From: Streptomyces lienomycini
Lineage (GTDB): Bacteria; Actinomycetota; Actinomycetes; Streptomycetales; Streptomycetaceae
Direction: 5' to 3'
Assembly: GCF_027947595.1 (NCBI RefSeq)
Contig: NZ_CP116257.1
Span: 558,001 to 622,000, forward strand
Length of the DNA: 64,000 nt
Shown piece by piece: positions 39,814 to 48,353 of this stretch. Within the stretch, counting starts at the first letter, position 1; each line of letters opens with the position of its first letter. The notes under the pieces are model-generated. The model did not search any database, was not told where the DNA came from, and saw nothing but the letters and a program-made list of their open reading frames with translations. A program made the translations under genes and the position numbers.

Positions 39814-41013
39814 GTGACCGAGAAGGCCGACCTTCAGCCCATCCTCGACCGCGCCGCCGCCGGTGGGCGGATCACCCCCGAAGAGGCGCTCGACCTGTAC
39901 CGCGACGCGCCGCTGCACGCGCTGGGCGCCGCCGCCGACGCCGTACGCAGGCGCAAGTACGCCGGCACCGAGCACATCGCCACGTACATCATCGAGCGCA
40001 ACATCAACTACACCAACGTGTGCGTCACGGCGTGCAAGTTCTGCGCCTTCTACGCGGCCCCCAAGGACACCAGGAAGGGCTGGAGCCGTGACCTCGACGA
40101 CATCCTGCGCCGCTGCGCGGAGACGGTCGAGCTGGGCGGCACCCAGATCATGTTCCAGGGCGGCCACCACCCGGACTACGGCGTCGAGTACTACGAGGAG
40201 CACTTCGCCGCCATCAAGAAGGAGTTCCCGCAGCTCGTCATCCACAGCCTGGGGGCGAGCGAGGTCGAGCACATGGCCCGGATCTCGAAGGTCTCGGTGG
40301 AGGAGGCGATCCAGCGGATCCACACGGCCGGGCTCGACTCCTTCGCCGGGGCCGGGGCCGAGTTGCTGCCCGAGCGGCCGCGCAAGGCCATCGCTCCGCT
40401 GAAGGAGTCCGGCGAGCGCTGGCTGGAGATCATGGAGATCGCACACGGGCTGGGCGTCGAGTCGACGTCCACCATGCTCATGGGCACCGGCGAGACCAAC
40501 GCCGAACGCATCGAGCACCTGCGGATGATCCGGGACGTCCAGGACCGCACCGGCGGCTTCCGCGCCTTCATCCCGTACACCTACCAGCCCGAGAACAACC
40601 ACCTGAAGGGCCGCACCCAGGCCACGCTCTTCGAGTACCTGCGGATGATCGCCATCGCCCGCGTGTTCCTCGACAACGTCGCCCACATCCAGGGCTCCTG
40701 GCTGACGACCGGCAAGGAGGTCGGCCAGCTCTCCCTGCACTACGGCGCCGACGACCTCGGCTCGATCATGCTGGAGGAGAACGTCGTCTCCTCCGCGGGC
40801 GCCAAGCACCGGTCCAACCGGCTGGAGATCATCGACCTGATCCGCAAGGCGGGCCGGGTCCCCGCCCAGCGGGCCACGACGTACGAGCACCTCGTCGTCC
40901 ACGACGACCCGGCGAACGACCCGGTCGACGAGCGCGTCGTCTCGCACATCTCCTCCACGGCCATCGAGGGCGGCACGGCCCACCCCGAGCTGAAGCTGCT
41001 CGCGCCCAACTGA
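39814..41013 (+). CDS. mqnC: Cyclic dehypoxanthine futalosine synthase (radical SAM)
   Basis: MqnC cyclises dehypoxanthine futalosine to its cyclic form. The 399-residue enzyme has the 4Fe-4S motif CVTACKFC (C-x3-C-x2-C) near residue 69 after YIIERNINYTNV, then CAFYAAPKD, a GGTQIMFQGGHHPDYG strand near residue 108 and an SLGASEVEHMARISKVS region. These features separate it from the paralog MqnE at 25158-26321. The GTG follows a GAAAGGG site. TACGCT at 39761-39766 is a possible -10 element. A composite-domain protein gene follows seven nt after its stop. Confidence 0.95.
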   Translation: MTEKADLQPILDRAAAGGRITPEEALDLYRDAPLHALGAAADAVRRRKYAGTEHIATYIIERNINYTNVCVTACKFCAFYAAPKDTRKGWSRDLDDILRRCAETVELGGTQIMFQGGHHPDYGVEYYEEHFAAIKKEFPQLVIHSLGASEVEHMARISKVSVEEAIQRIHTAGLDSFAGAGAELLPERPRKAIAPLKESGERWLEIMEIAHGLGVESTSTMLMGTGETNAERIEHLRMIRDVQDRTGGFRAFIPYTYQPENNHLKGRTQATLFEYLRMIAIARVFLDNVAHIQGSWLTTGKEVGQLSLHYGADDLGSIMLEENVVSSAGAKHRSNRLEIIDLIRKAGRVPAQRATTYEHLVVHDDPANDPVDERVVSHISSTAIEGGTAHPELKLLAPN

Positions 41014-41020
41014 CGCCGCC

Positions 41021-41533
41021 GTGCTGACGATCCACCGGCCGCTGGCGGACGACTCCCGGTGCGTCGCCGTCGAGGGCGCCCGCATCGCGGGCCTCGGCCC
41101 GTACGCCGCACTGCGCGCCGCCCACGACGACCACGCCCGCGTCCGCGAGTGGGCGGGCGGGACCCTCGCCACCGGACGGCACGAGCCCGGCGCCGTCCGG
41201 CTGCTGGAAACCCTGTACTGGCCCGACCCGCGCGAGGCCGACGAGTGGGGCACCGAACCCCTGCCCGTGGGCCCTGCCGGGATGCCGGACGCCCGGTGGA
41301 GCGCCAGCGCCCGGCGCGGCCTCCAGCGGATGCTGGCCCGGGGCGTCACGGCGGTCGCCGGTCCCTTCACCCGGCCCCCGGTGCTGACCGCCGTGCGGCG
41401 GTCCGGCGTCCTGGTCGACACCGCCGCCCCGACCCTCTCCCCGGGCGCCCGCGCGGACTTCGCCGTCCTGGCCGCCGACGGCAGCTGCCTGGCCACGGTG
41501 GTGGGCGGGCGACTGGTGCACCGCCGGGCATAA
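41021..41533 (+). CDS. Amidohydrolase-like protein reduced to its composite domain
   Basis: A 170-residue protein that looks like both ends of an amidohydrolase without the catalytic barrel. The N-terminus matches the composite beta-sandwich (CVAVEGARIAGLGPY), then a TLATGRHEPGAVRLLE segment stands where the first metal-binding HxH helix would start but lacks the HxH. A short helical part with ARRGLQRMLARGVTAVAG leads to the typical C-terminal sandwich LSPGARADFAVLAADGSCLATVVGGRLVHRR. Imidazolonepropionase-like composite domain is the likely annotation. It begins seven nt after mqnC, so it is in its transcript. Aminodeoxyfutalosine deaminases include amidohydrolases, which makes the location suggestive. 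Confidence 0.75.
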   Translation: MLTIHRPLADDSRCVAVEGARIAGLGPYAALRAAHDDHARVREWAGGTLATGRHEPGAVRLLETLYWPDPREADEWGTEPLPVGPAGMPDARWSASARRGLQRMLARGVTAVAGPFTRPPVLTAVRRSGVLVDTAAPTLSPGARADFAVLAADGSCLATVVGGRLVHRRA

Positions 41534-41610
41534 ATACGACTTCCACGGTCGGCGGTACGGGACGAACACGGTGCGCTTACTCTCGGCTACGGAGAGAGGG
41601 GTGTCCGCCC

Positions 41611-42459
41611 ATGGCTCACATCAGGCAACTCGACCCCAGCGCGTCGCCCTTGGACTACTACGGCGCCGAGCTGCGCCGCCAGCGGGAGGCGGCCGGCCTC
41701 CGCCTGGCCGACCTGGGGCGCATCGTCTTCTGCACCGGCTCCCTGGTCGGTCAGATCGAGACGACGCTCAAGGTCCCGACCCGCGACTTCTCGGCCCGCG
41801 TGGACGCCGCGCTGAACACGGACGGAGTGTTCTCGCGGCTGGTCGGCCTGGTCCTGCGCAGCCAGTTGCCGTCCTGGTTCCAGCCGTATGCGGAGATGGA
41901 GGCGAAGGCGAGTTACATCTCCGCGTTCGAAGCGCAGGTGGTGTACGGGCTGCTGCAGACGCCCGAGTACGCGCGCGCGGCGCTGGCGGTGCGGGAGGAC
42001 AACGACCTCGACGGTCTGGTCGCGGCCCGGCTGGAGCGCCAGCGCATCCTGGACAAGGAGAATCCGCCCCTGATGTGGGTGGTGCTGTCGGAGGCGGTAC
42101 TCCGTCAGCAGGTCGGTGGCCGCGACGTCATGCGCGGGCAACTGGCTCATCTGCTGGAGTTGCGGGACCGCGAGTGGCTGCGCGTGCAGATCCTGCCGTT
42201 CGAAGCAGGTGCCCACGCGGGGCTGCCGGGCTCGTACACGATGCTGCGCTTCGACGGTGACCCGGACATCGTCTACACCGAGGACTTCGTCCAGGGCCAC
42301 ATGACGGCCAATCCTCAAGCAGTCAAGGAGGGTTCACTCCGTTACGCTCTCATGCAGGCGGCCGCTCTCTCCGTGGAGGAGTCGGCCGAGCTGATCGCCA
42401 GAGTGATGGAGGAGCGTTATGGGCACCAGGCCGACCCCGGCGGACTCGCTTTGGCGTAA
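41611..42459 (+). CDS. XRE-family regulator with DUF5753 domain
   Basis: A 282-residue regulator. Residues about 15-65 form a helix-turn-helix ([35 protein letters not shown]), and residues about 100-275 the DUF5753 domain with [48 protein letters not shown] and [24 protein letters not shown]. The ATG follows GGAGAGAGGGG. The DUF397 partner starts inside its last 41 nt. This is the WhiJ-like class of streptomycete regulators. It lies between the mqnC transcript and menG, without proven link to them. Confidence 0.9.
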   Translation: MAHIRQLDPSASPLDYYGAELRRQREAAGLRLADLGRIVFCTGSLVGQIETTLKVPTRDFSARVDAALNTDGVFSRLVGLVLRSQLPSWFQPYAEMEAKASYISAFEAQVVYGLLQTPEYARAALAVREDNDLDGLVAARLERQRILDKENPPLMWVVLSEAVLRQQVGGRDVMRGQLAHLLELRDREWLRVQILPFEAGAHAGLPGSYTMLRFDGDPDIVYTEDFVQGHMTANPQAVKEGSLRYALMQAAALSVEESAELIARVMEERYGHQADPGGLALA

Positions 42460-42622
42460 GTCGTCGTACAGCAGTGACACCGGCGGGAACTGCGTCGAGT
42501 ACGCCGACCTCGCGGCCCACGTCGCGATGCGCGACAGCAAGAACCCCACCGGAGGCCACTTCTCCGTCGCGCCGGAGGCGTTCGCGCGGTTCGTCGGGGC
42601 GGCGGCGCGGGGCGAGCTGTAG
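42419..42622 (+). CDS. DUF397 domain protein, partner of the upstream XRE regulator
   Basis: A 67-residue protein with the DUF397 signature: [22 protein letters not shown] from residue 10 to 31, VAMRDSKNP near residue 36 and a terminal helix [13 protein letters not shown]. The ATG lies inside the XRE gene and the two overlap by 41 nt in different frames, a longer overlap than the four bases in the pair at 334-564. Co-translation and a shared function with the regulator follow from this arrangement. Confidence 0.88.
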   Translation: MGTRPTPADSLWRKSSYSSDTGGNCVEYADLAAHVAMRDSKNPTGGHFSVAPEAFARFVGAAARGEL

Positions 42623-42641
42623 GTCCCGCCCGGGCGGCTGC

Positions 42642-42647
42642 AACAAT
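42642..42647 (+). promoter_or_regulatory. -10 element for a leaderless menG transcript
   Basis: AACAAT ends seven bases before the GTG at 42654, so menG is probably translated from a leaderless transcript separate from the DUF397 gene. Confidence 0.45.
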
Positions 42648-42653
42648 GGGCCC

Positions 42654-43349
42654 GTGACCCGCGCTTCCCTGAACAAGCAGCCGCACGAAGTCGCCTCGAT
42701 GTTCGACCACGTCGCGGAACGGTACGACCTGACCAACGCCGTGCTCTCGCTCGGCCAGGACCGGGCGTGGCGCAAGGCGGTCGCCCGGGCCGTCGACGCC
42801 CGTCCCGCGCAGAAGATCCTGGACCTCGCGGCCGGTACGGCGACCTCCTCGCTGCCCTTCGCCCGCACCGGCGCCTACGTCGTGCCGTGCGACTTCTCCC
42901 AGGGCATGCTCCAGGTCGGCAAGGAACGGCACTCCTGGCTGCCGTTCACCGCGGGCGACGCGACGCGGCTGCCGTTCAAGGACGACGTCTTCGACGCCGT
43001 CACCATCTCCTTCGGGCTGCGCAACGTCCAGGACACGGACGCGGCGCTGCGCGAGATGCACCGGGTGACGCGGCCCGGCGGGCGGGTCGTCATCTGCGAG
43101 TTCTCGCACCCGACCTGGGCGCCGTTCCGCACCGTCTACACCGAGTACCTGATGCGCGCGCTGCCGCCGGTGGCCCGTGCGGTGTCGTCCAACCCCGACG
43201 CGTACGTGTACCTCGCCGAGTCCATCCGCGCCTGGCCCGACCAGGCGGCGCTCGCCGAGCGGCTGGGCAGGGCCGGCTGGTCGCGGGTGGCGTGGCGGAA
43301 CCTGACGGGCGGCGTGGTGACACTGCACCGCGGGTTCAAGGCGAGCTGA
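42654..43349 (+). CDS. menG: Demethylmenaquinone methyltransferase
   Basis: MenG (UbiE family) methylates demethylmenaquinone at the last step, at the membrane. The 231-residue protein begins [39 protein letters not shown], followed by SAM motif [15 protein letters not shown] near residue 52, [25 protein letters not shown] near residue 100 and [20 protein letters not shown] near residue 125, the specific UbiE/MenG signatures. Length is standard. The GTG start is placed by the -10 element. With mqnA, C, E, L, M, P present, menaquinone is the substrate. Confidence 0.94.
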   Translation: MTRASLNKQPHEVASMFDHVAERYDLTNAVLSLGQDRAWRKAVARAVDARPAQKILDLAAGTATSSLPFARTGAYVVPCDFSQGMLQVGKERHSWLPFTAGDATRLPFKDDVFDAVTISFGLRNVQDTDAALREMHRVTRPGGRVVICEFSHPTWAPFRTVYTEYLMRALPPVARAVSSNPDAYVYLAESIRAWPDQAALAERLGRAGWSRVAWRNLTGGVVTLHRGFKAS

Positions 43350-43355
43350 GCACGA

Positions 43356-43375
43356 CCGCGGGCGGGGTCCCGCGG
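43356..43375 (+). terminator. Short hairpin after menG
   Basis: CCGCGGG (43356-43362) and CCCGCGG (43369-43375) form a perfect 7-bp stem with a six-base loop, six nt after the menG stop. A moderate terminator; the following 140 nt to the PASTA gene are GC-rich filler. Confidence 0.55.
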
Positions 43376-43514
43376 CCGGGTTGAGCGGGGACGCCCGCCG
43401 GGGCCGCCTCCGGGACGGGCCGAGCGCGGCCCCGCCTGCTGCCTCCGGAGCGAGCCGGGCGCGGCCGCACGCGAGGGCTCGCGGCCGGGCACGGCGCGGC
43501 ACCCCCGGGGAACG

Positions 43515-43871
43515 TCACGGCAGGCTGAGGACGGCGTGGCGGGGCGGTGGTTCGCCCGGTTCCGGAAGCTCCCGGCGGAGCCCGCCCGACGGCGGCCGCG
43601 GCACGCGCGGCTCACGGATGCCCCCGCCGCCCTCGCCCTCCCCGAAGTCGAACCACACGTACACCGTCGACTCCCGCGGCACCCGCGCGCCGGGCCGCGG
43701 ATACTGGCGTACGACGTGGTCGACGGCGGCGGCCCGGAGATCGGGCCGGTCCGGCGCGTGCAGGGACAGGCCCCGCACGTGAGCGGCGTCGTATGCGTCC
43801 ACGGCCATCAGGCCGACCAGTCGCGGTACGCGGACATCGGGTTCCTCGGACGGCAGGCGCACGGGCGTCAC
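43515..43871 (-). CDS. PASTA-domain protein without a kinase
   Basis: A 118-residue protein with one PASTA domain: RVPRLVGLMAVDAYDAAHVRGLSL, DHVVRQYPRPGARVPRESTVYVWF. PASTA domains bind muropeptides and usually sit outside the membrane on Ser/Thr kinases or penicillin-binding proteins; here there is no kinase, membrane segment or signal peptide. A Pro/Arg-rich tail of about 45 residues follows. The open frame starts upstream at 43949, but that part is unlike a PASTA N-terminus, so the GTG at 43871 is preferred. It is downstream of the GNAT gene on the same strand. Confidence 0.7.
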   Translation of the reverse strand: MTPVRLPSEEPDVRVPRLVGLMAVDAYDAAHVRGLSLHAPDRPDLRAAAVDHVVRQYPRPGARVPRESTVYVWFDFGEGEGGGGIREPRVPRPPSGGLRRELPEPGEPPPRHAVLSLP

Positions 43872-43920
43872 CCCCAGCGGTACCCGGCACAGTAGCGCCG
43901 CCGGACAGCACCCGGAAGCG

Positions 43921-44484
43921 TCAAGTAGCCGACTGTGACACTTGGTCACCCTGCGTCATCCGGTGTCCTCGCGGCCGGTGCAGGGCGAGGCGGTAGCAGT
44001 GCCCCTGCCGCTCGGAACCCGGGACCGTGAAGACCTCGGCGAGCCGCATGCCCAGCCGCCCGGTGACCGCGATGGACCGGGCGTTGCGCGCGTCGACCAT
44101 CGCGACCACGTCCGCCACACCGGCCGACCGGACCCGCCGGAGGGTCTCCCGGGCCGCCGCGGTGACGTACCCCTTGCCCCAGTACCCCCGCCCGAGCCGC
44201 CAGCCGATCTCGATCTCGCCCCGGGGGCCCCAGTCCCCGGGCCACGGCTGGGCACCGGTGAAGCCGATGACCCGCCCGGACTCGTCCACCATGGTCCACA
44301 GGCAGAAGCCGCGCTCCGCCTCGTGCCGGCGCTGGCGGGCGGTCAGCTCCTCGTACACGGACAGCTCCGCCGACCTCCCGCCGTGGAACTCCATGACCTC
44401 CGGGTCGTCGAAGATCCGGTGCCAGGCCACGGCGTCCTCGTCGGTGGGGACGCGCAGCCGTACAACGGGAAGAGGTCGCTTCAC
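43921..44484 (-). CDS. GNAT acetyltransferase, RimJ/RimL type
   Basis: A 187-residue acetyltransferase of the Acetyltransf_3 group. The N-terminus VVRLRVPTDEDAVAWHRIFDDPEVMEFHGG is typical, with the substrate loop RQRRHEAERGFCLWTMV and motif A in EIEIGWRLGRGYWGKGYVTAAARETL near residue 95. A terminal basic segment RPRGHR ends it. The GTG at 44484 follows AAGGG; the frame runs further upstream without a domain. Such proteins acetylate ribosomal or other N-termini or small molecules. It lies divergent to the menJ-like gene. Confidence 0.85.
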   Translation of the reverse strand: MKRPLPVVRLRVPTDEDAVAWHRIFDDPEVMEFHGGRSAELSVYEELTARQRRHEAERGFCLWTMVDESGRVIGFTGAQPWPGDWGPRGEIEIGWRLGRGYWGKGYVTAAARETLRRVRSAGVADVVAMVDARNARSIAVTGRLGMRLAEVFTVPGSERQGHCYRLALHRPRGHRMTQGDQVSQSAT

Positions 44485-44581
44485 GGGGCAGCCCTTCAGC
44501 CGGGTGGTCGGTGACGCTGAATAGACTGCCCATGTCCAGTGCCGGTCGGCACGCAGATTCCGAACTTGGGGAGATCCCGCC

Positions 44582-45874
44582 GTGACCGTCGAGACCGAGC
44601 CGCTCACCGGGAACACCGCCGACGTGATCGTCGTGGGCGCGGGGCCGGCCGGCTCCACCACCGCGTACCACCTGGCCAAGTCGGGACTCGACGTCCTGCT
44701 TCTGGAGAAGACCGCGTTCCCCAGGGAGAAGGTCTGCGGCGACGGCCTCACCCCGCGTGCGGTCAAACAGCTCGTCGCCATGGGCATCGACATCTCCGAG
44801 GAGGCCGGCTGGCTGCGCAACAAGGGCCTGCGCATCATCGGCGGCGGCTCCCGCCTCCAGCTGGACTGGCCGGACCTCGCCTCCTTCCCCGACTACGGAC
44901 TCGTCCGCAAGCGCGACGACTTCGACGAGCAGCTCGCCCGGCAGGCCCAGAAGGCCGGCGCCCGGCTGTACGAGCGCTGCAACGTCGGCGCCCCGATCGT
45001 GGACGACCGCACGGGCCGCATCACCGGGGTGAAGGCCAAGCTGGGCGAGGACAAGCGCGAGGTCGCCTTCCACGCGCCGCTCGTCGTGGCCGCCGACGGC
45101 AACTCCACCCGCCTGTCCCTCGCGATGGGCCTGCACCGCCGCGAGGACCGCCCCATGGGCGTCGCCGTCCGCACGTACTTCACCTCGCCCCGCCACGACG
45201 ACGACTACCTCGAGTCCTGGCTGGAACTGTGGGACCGGCGCGGCGCCCAGGACCGCCTGCTGCCCGGCTACGGCTGGATCTTCGGCATGGGCGACGGCAC
45301 CTCGAACGTCGGCCTCGGCGTCCTCAACACCTCCGCCGCCTTCAAGGAGCTGGACTGGCGCGAGATCCTCAAGGCCTGGTGCGCGTCCATGCCCGAGGAC
45401 TGGGGCTACACCCCCGACAACATGACCGGCCCGATCCGCGGCGCCGCCCTGCCCATGGCCTTCAACCGCCAGCCGCACTACACCAAGGGCCTGCTGCTGG
45501 TCGGCGACGCCGGCGGCCTGGTGAACCCCTTCAACGGCGAGGGCATCGCCTACGCCATGGAGTCCGGCCAGATCGCCGCCGACGTCATCGTCCAGGCCCA
45601 CGCGCGGGCCACGCCGAGCCAGCGCGAGATCGCCCTCCACCGCTACCCGCGCGTCCTCAAGGACACCTACGGCGGCTACTACACGCTGGGCCGGGCCTTC
45701 GTGAAGCTCATCGGCAACCCGAAGGTCATGCAGATCGCGACCCAGCGCGGCCTCACCCACCCGATCCTGATGAAGTTCACCCTGAAGATGCTCGCCAACC
45801 TGACGGACCCGACGGGCGGCGACGCGATGGACCGCATCATCAACGGACTGAGCAAGGTCGCGCCGAAGGCCTGA
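44582..45874 (+). CDS. menJ: Menaquinone reductase, MenJ-like (geranylgeranyl reductase family)
   Basis: A 430-residue FAD-dependent reductase. It starts with the dinucleotide motif DVIVVGAGPAGSTTAYHLAKSGLDVLLLEK near residue 13, the FPREKVCGDGLTPRAV motif near residue 42 typical of the family, and GLLLVGDAGGLVNPFNGEGIAYAMESG near residue 304 for FAD binding. It closely resembles mycobacterial MenJ, which saturates an isoprene unit of menaquinone, and streptomycetes make partly saturated MK-9. TAGACT at 44523-44528 is a possible -10 element and GGGGAG precedes the GTG. It belongs functionally with menG. Confidence 0.88.
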   Translation: MTVETEPLTGNTADVIVVGAGPAGSTTAYHLAKSGLDVLLLEKTAFPREKVCGDGLTPRAVKQLVAMGIDISEEAGWLRNKGLRIIGGGSRLQLDWPDLASFPDYGLVRKRDDFDEQLARQAQKAGARLYERCNVGAPIVDDRTGRITGVKAKLGEDKREVAFHAPLVVAADGNSTRLSLAMGLHRREDRPMGVAVRTYFTSPRHDDDYLESWLELWDRRGAQDRLLPGYGWIFGMGDGTSNVGLGVLNTSAAFKELDWREILKAWCASMPEDWGYTPDNMTGPIRGAALPMAFNRQPHYTKGLLLVGDAGGLVNPFNGEGIAYAMESGQIAADVIVQAHARATPSQREIALHRYPRVLKDTYGGYYTLGRAFVKLIGNPKVMQIATQRGLTHPILMKFTLKMLANLTDPTGGDAMDRIINGLSKVAPKA

Positions 45875-45875
45875 G

Positions 45876-45909
45876 CCCACGGCCCGGCCGACGGCGGCCG
45901 GGCCGTGGG
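45876..45909. terminator. Bidirectional terminator between menJ and def
   Basis: A perfect 15-bp stem (45876-45890 with 45895-45909; arms CCCACGGCCCGGCCG and complement) with loop ACGG. It lies between the stops of the convergent menJ and def genes and can serve both. Confidence 0.88.
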
Positions 45910-45914
45910 GCCGT

Positions 45915-46541
45915 TCAGGCGGTGAAGGCCGCCGCGTTGGCGGCCCGGCGCGCGAAGACCGCCTCGCGCCGGTCCGCCGACTGCCGCAGCGCCGCCTTCC
46001 GCTCCCGGCCCGAGAGCCGGTCCAGGTACACGTGCCCGTTCACGTGGTCCGTCTCGTGGGCGAGGCAGCGCGCGAAGTAGCCGGTGCCCTCGACGACGAG
46101 CGGAGCGCCGTCCTTGTCCCGGCCCCGCACGACGGCCCGGTCGGGCCGCGGTACGGCCATGACCGCGCCCGGCACCGACAGACACCCCTCGCCCTCGTCC
46201 AGCAGCCGGCGCGCGGCCGGGTCGAGGGGGTCCAGCACCGGGTTGACGACGTGCCCGACATGTCGGACACCTTCGTCGTCGGGGCAGTCGTAGACGAACA
46301 GGCGCAGGTCGACACCGACCTGATTGGCCGCCAGCCCGGCCCCCTCCGCGACGTACATCGTGCGGAACATGTCGTCGATGAGCGCGGCGAGATCGGGCCC
46401 GAACTCGGTGACGTCCCGGCACGGCCGGTGCAGCACCTCCTCGCCGACCTCGGTGACGCGCCGTACCGCTCCGCGCACGGCCTCGGGCGCGAACGGGGGG
46501 TAGGAGGCGGTGGGCCGCCCCTGTACGAACACACTCGGCAT
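45915..46541 (-). CDS. def: Peptide deformylase
   Basis: A 208-residue Fe(II)/Zn metalloenzyme that removes the N-formyl group from new proteins. Motif 1 [11 protein letters not shown] is near residue 68, motif 2 EGCLSVPG near residue 117 and motif 3 HETDHVNGH near residue 163; all catalytic residues (Cys, two His, Glu) are present. The ATG at 46541 opens [10 protein letters not shown]. Streptomycetes usually have several def genes; this may be one of them. It ends at a strong terminator, and the upstream region contains the terminator of the NlpC gene. Confidence 0.93.
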   Translation of the reverse strand: MPSVFVQGRPTASYPPFAPEAVRGAVRRVTEVGEEVLHRPCRDVTEFGPDLAALIDDMFRTMYVAEGAGLAANQVGVDLRLFVYDCPDDEGVRHVGHVVNPVLDPLDPAARRLLDEGEGCLSVPGAVMAVPRPDRAVVRGRDKDGAPLVVEGTGYFARCLAHETDHVNGHVYLDRLSGRERKAALRQSADRREAVFARRAANAAAFTA

Positions 46542-46617
46542 GACGTTCTCTCTCCTTCTTCCACTCGTGGACGGACCGGTGGGGACCGGCCCGCGCCGAG
46601 CATGCCAGGAGAGGCCG

Positions 46618-46650
46618 AAGGGCCGCAGCCCCCGAGCGGCTGCGGCCCTT
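46618..46650 (-). terminator. Terminator after the NlpC/P60 gene
   Basis: A perfect 13-bp stem (46618-46630 with 46638-46650; arms AAGGGCCGCAGCC and complement) with a seven-base loop follows the NlpC/P60 stop by 25 nt. Confidence 0.85.
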
Positions 46651-46674
46651 TCGCGCGTACGAGTGGGGTGCGGT

Positions 46675-47538
46675 CTACAGCACGCGCACCGCACCGCTCG
46701 GCGGGTCGTACGACAGCGGCCTCTCGACGACGCCGGTGGAGGAGTTCTGCGCGCCGACGAACATGCCGTCGCCCACGTAGACACCGACGTGGTAGGCGCT
46801 GCCCGCGCCGCCCCAGTACAGGATGTCGCCCGGCTGGAGGTTGCCCAGCCCGACCTGGGTGCCGGCGGTCGACTGGGCCTGGGAGACCCGCGGGAGGCTG
46901 ATGCCGACCTGCTTGAAGGCGGCCTGCACCAGACCGGAGCAGTCGTAGGCGGACGGGCCGGTGGCACCGGAGACGTACGCCTTGCCGACCTGGGCCTGAG
47001 CGAAGGCGACGACGGCCGCGGCCGAACCGGTGGCCGTGGACGAGCCGACGCTCGTGCCCGTGCCGGTGCTCGTGCCCGTGCCGGTGCTCGTGCCCGTGCC
47101 GGTGGAGGAGCCGGTGTCCGAGGAGGCGCTCAGGGTGACGCGCTCGGCGCTGCGGGAGGCGCGCTCGGCGGCTTCCTTGCGCTCGGCCTCCTCGGCCTTC
47201 TTCTTGGCCTCCGCGGCCTTCTTCTTGGCCTCGGCGAGGTCCGTCTTGGCCTGCTTCGCGGCCGACTCGGCCGCCGCGTCGCGCTCGGCCTGCAACTGGT
47301 AGCTCGCGGCCGCCTGCTGCGTGACGTCCGCGGACTGGGCGACCTGAGCGGCCAGGTCAGCCGTCAGGGTGGGCAGTTCAAGGGTCTGCGTCACCGGTTC
47401 GGCCGCGTTGGCCGACCCCGACGCACCGGCCACTGCCAGGGTGCTGAGGACGCCACCGGCAACTCCGGCCCGCATCGCGATCGTCGACGCGCTGCGGCGG
47501 GGCTTCCGGTGGCTGCGTATGTGAGCGGTGTGGGACAT
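46675..47538 (-). CDS. Secreted NlpC/P60 peptidoglycan hydrolase with coiled coil
   Basis: A 287-residue secreted enzyme that cleaves wall peptides. A basic N-terminus ([13 protein letters not shown]) and hydrophobic segment (about 21-45) give a signal ending near ANAAEP. Residues about 75-140 are a helix rich in Lys, Ala and Glu ([16 protein letters not shown]), a coiled coil as in RipA-type proteins, then a Ser/Thr/Gly repeat linker (TGTGTS units) and the catalytic domain with [11 protein letters not shown] (Cys), PRVSQAQ, and [15 protein letters not shown] (His). The ATG at 47538 was chosen; ATG 47568 or GTG 47595 are also in frame. Upstream lies the 800-nt divergent region with nuoA. Confidence 0.9.
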   Translation of the reverse strand: MSHTAHIRSHRKPRRSASTIAMRAGVAGGVLSTLAVAGASGSANAAEPVTQTLELPTLTADLAAQVAQSADVTQQAAASYQLQAERDAAAESAAKQAKTDLAEAKKKAAEAKKKAEEAERKEAAERASRSAERVTLSASSDTGSSTGTGTSTGTGTSTGTGTSVGSSTATGSAAAVVAFAQAQVGKAYVSGATGPSAYDCSGLVQAAFKQVGISLPRVSQAQSTAGTQVGLGNLQPGDILYWGGAGSAYHVGVYVGDGMFVGAQNSSTGVVERPLSYDPPSGAVRVL

Positions 47539-47778
47539 AGGGACAACCGGTATCAGTAGCTCCTCCATACCTTCAAGAAACGTGTGCTGCGCCACAGTTG
47601 TTCAATCAGGCCGCCGAATCCCGGGCGTGTCGCTCTTTATTGACGCCGTAACGGACATAGCGGGCGGGCCGTAACCGGCCTGTGATCACGGTCTTTGATC
47701 GTTACGCCCGAATTGCCCCGCGCTTACCACTTGTTGGAGTACTTGGCCAAGCCCGGTTCTCAGACGCCTCTCATGAAT

Positions 47779-47792
47779 GTGGCGCAGGTCAC
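47779..47792. promoter_or_regulatory. CRP-like binding site
   Basis: GTG-GCGCAG-GTCAC fits the GTG-N6-GNCAC consensus that I recall for Streptomyces Crp. It is about 240 nt upstream of the NlpC/P60 start and 575 nt before nuoA. Confidence 0.4.
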
Positions 47793-48191
47793 GGAACGGT
47801 TACCCCGGCGGTCGCGTCCGTCGCGTGCGAGGCGGCACCGCCGACTCCGCGGGGCCGCCCGCCCGCGCTCGTGAACGCGCGCACGTGTCCACATCGCCCC
47901 GCGGCCCTCCCCCCGATGTGTGAACGCGTCCTCTATCAAGGGTTCGCGTCCAAGGCCAATTTGCATGCAAGGGAAGCATCTTGATATTGAGACGCCCCTG
48001 CCTCCTGCCCTCTGGCCAGCGACGACGAGCGAAAATGTCACCTCTGGTGATCAGGTGAACGCTTCCTGTGTGAAGATCACCGCTCATCCGACTTCATGAT
48101 CGTTCGTCAGGTGGTGGAGATCACAAAGCTTGTGCAATACCCCGTGTCGCAGATCACAGAGCGTCGGGCATAGGATGCGAGGCAGTTGGGC

Positions 48192-48209
48192 TTGTGACCT
48201 GCTTCACAT
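48192..48209. promoter_or_regulatory. Rex-like operator upstream of nuoA
   Basis: TTGTGACCTGCTTCACAT contains TGTGA-N6-TCACA, the exact half-sites and spacing of the Streptomyces Rex operator (TGTGAACGCGTTCACA). It lies 145 nt before the nuoA start and 16 nt downstream of the TAGGAT hexamer, so Rex bound here would block RNA polymerase soon after initiation when NADH is low. Confidence 0.65.
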
Positions 48210-48276
48210 GTTCGCGATCTTCGTCGGGACGGGCGTGGCTCGTGGGGCTGTTGGGGCGGCCGTGAGTCCAGTGCAA

Positions 48277-48314
48277 CCTCCCCCAGGTCTCGGCTCCGCT
48301 CGACCAGGGGGGAC
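48277..48314 (+). repeat. C-run/G-run hairpin in the nuoA leader
   Basis: CCTCCCCC-A-GGTC and GACC-A-GGGGGG pair around a CTCGGCTCCGCTC centre. Elements of this design are common between Streptomyces genes; a related copy is at 32734-32766. Here it would be part of the nuo mRNA leader. Confidence 0.65.
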
Positions 48315-48353
48315 CCCCATGCAGTCAGTGCCGACTGAGAGGAGCGAGGAGCG

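Larger units (their letters stand above)
47539..48353. other. Long divergent regulatory interval between the NlpC gene and nuoA
   Basis: No gene is supported in these roughly 815 nt. It contains the promoters of the NlpC/P60 gene and of nuoA, a CRP-like site (47779-47792), a Rex-like half-site TGTGAACGCGT (47919-47929), a CACAA-AGC-TTGTG palindrome (48122-48134), a -10 element TAGGAT (48171-48176), a full Rex-like repeat (48192-48209) and a hairpin element (48277-48314). Confidence 0.6.

Noticed and set aside
43872-43949. Start of the PASTA protein at GTG 43949
   Set aside because: The extra 26 residues do not form a convincing signal peptide and overlap the GNAT gene by 29 nt; the later GTG fits the family better.
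47919-47929. Second Rex operator at TGTGAACGCGT
   Set aside because: Only the left half matches; the right half reads CCTCT rather than TCACA.
47596-48353. c-di-AMP (ydaO-type) riboswitch upstream of the NlpC/P60 gene
   Set aside because: Such switches control many Streptomyces wall hydrolases, but I could not find the conserved pairing blocks on the minus strand here.
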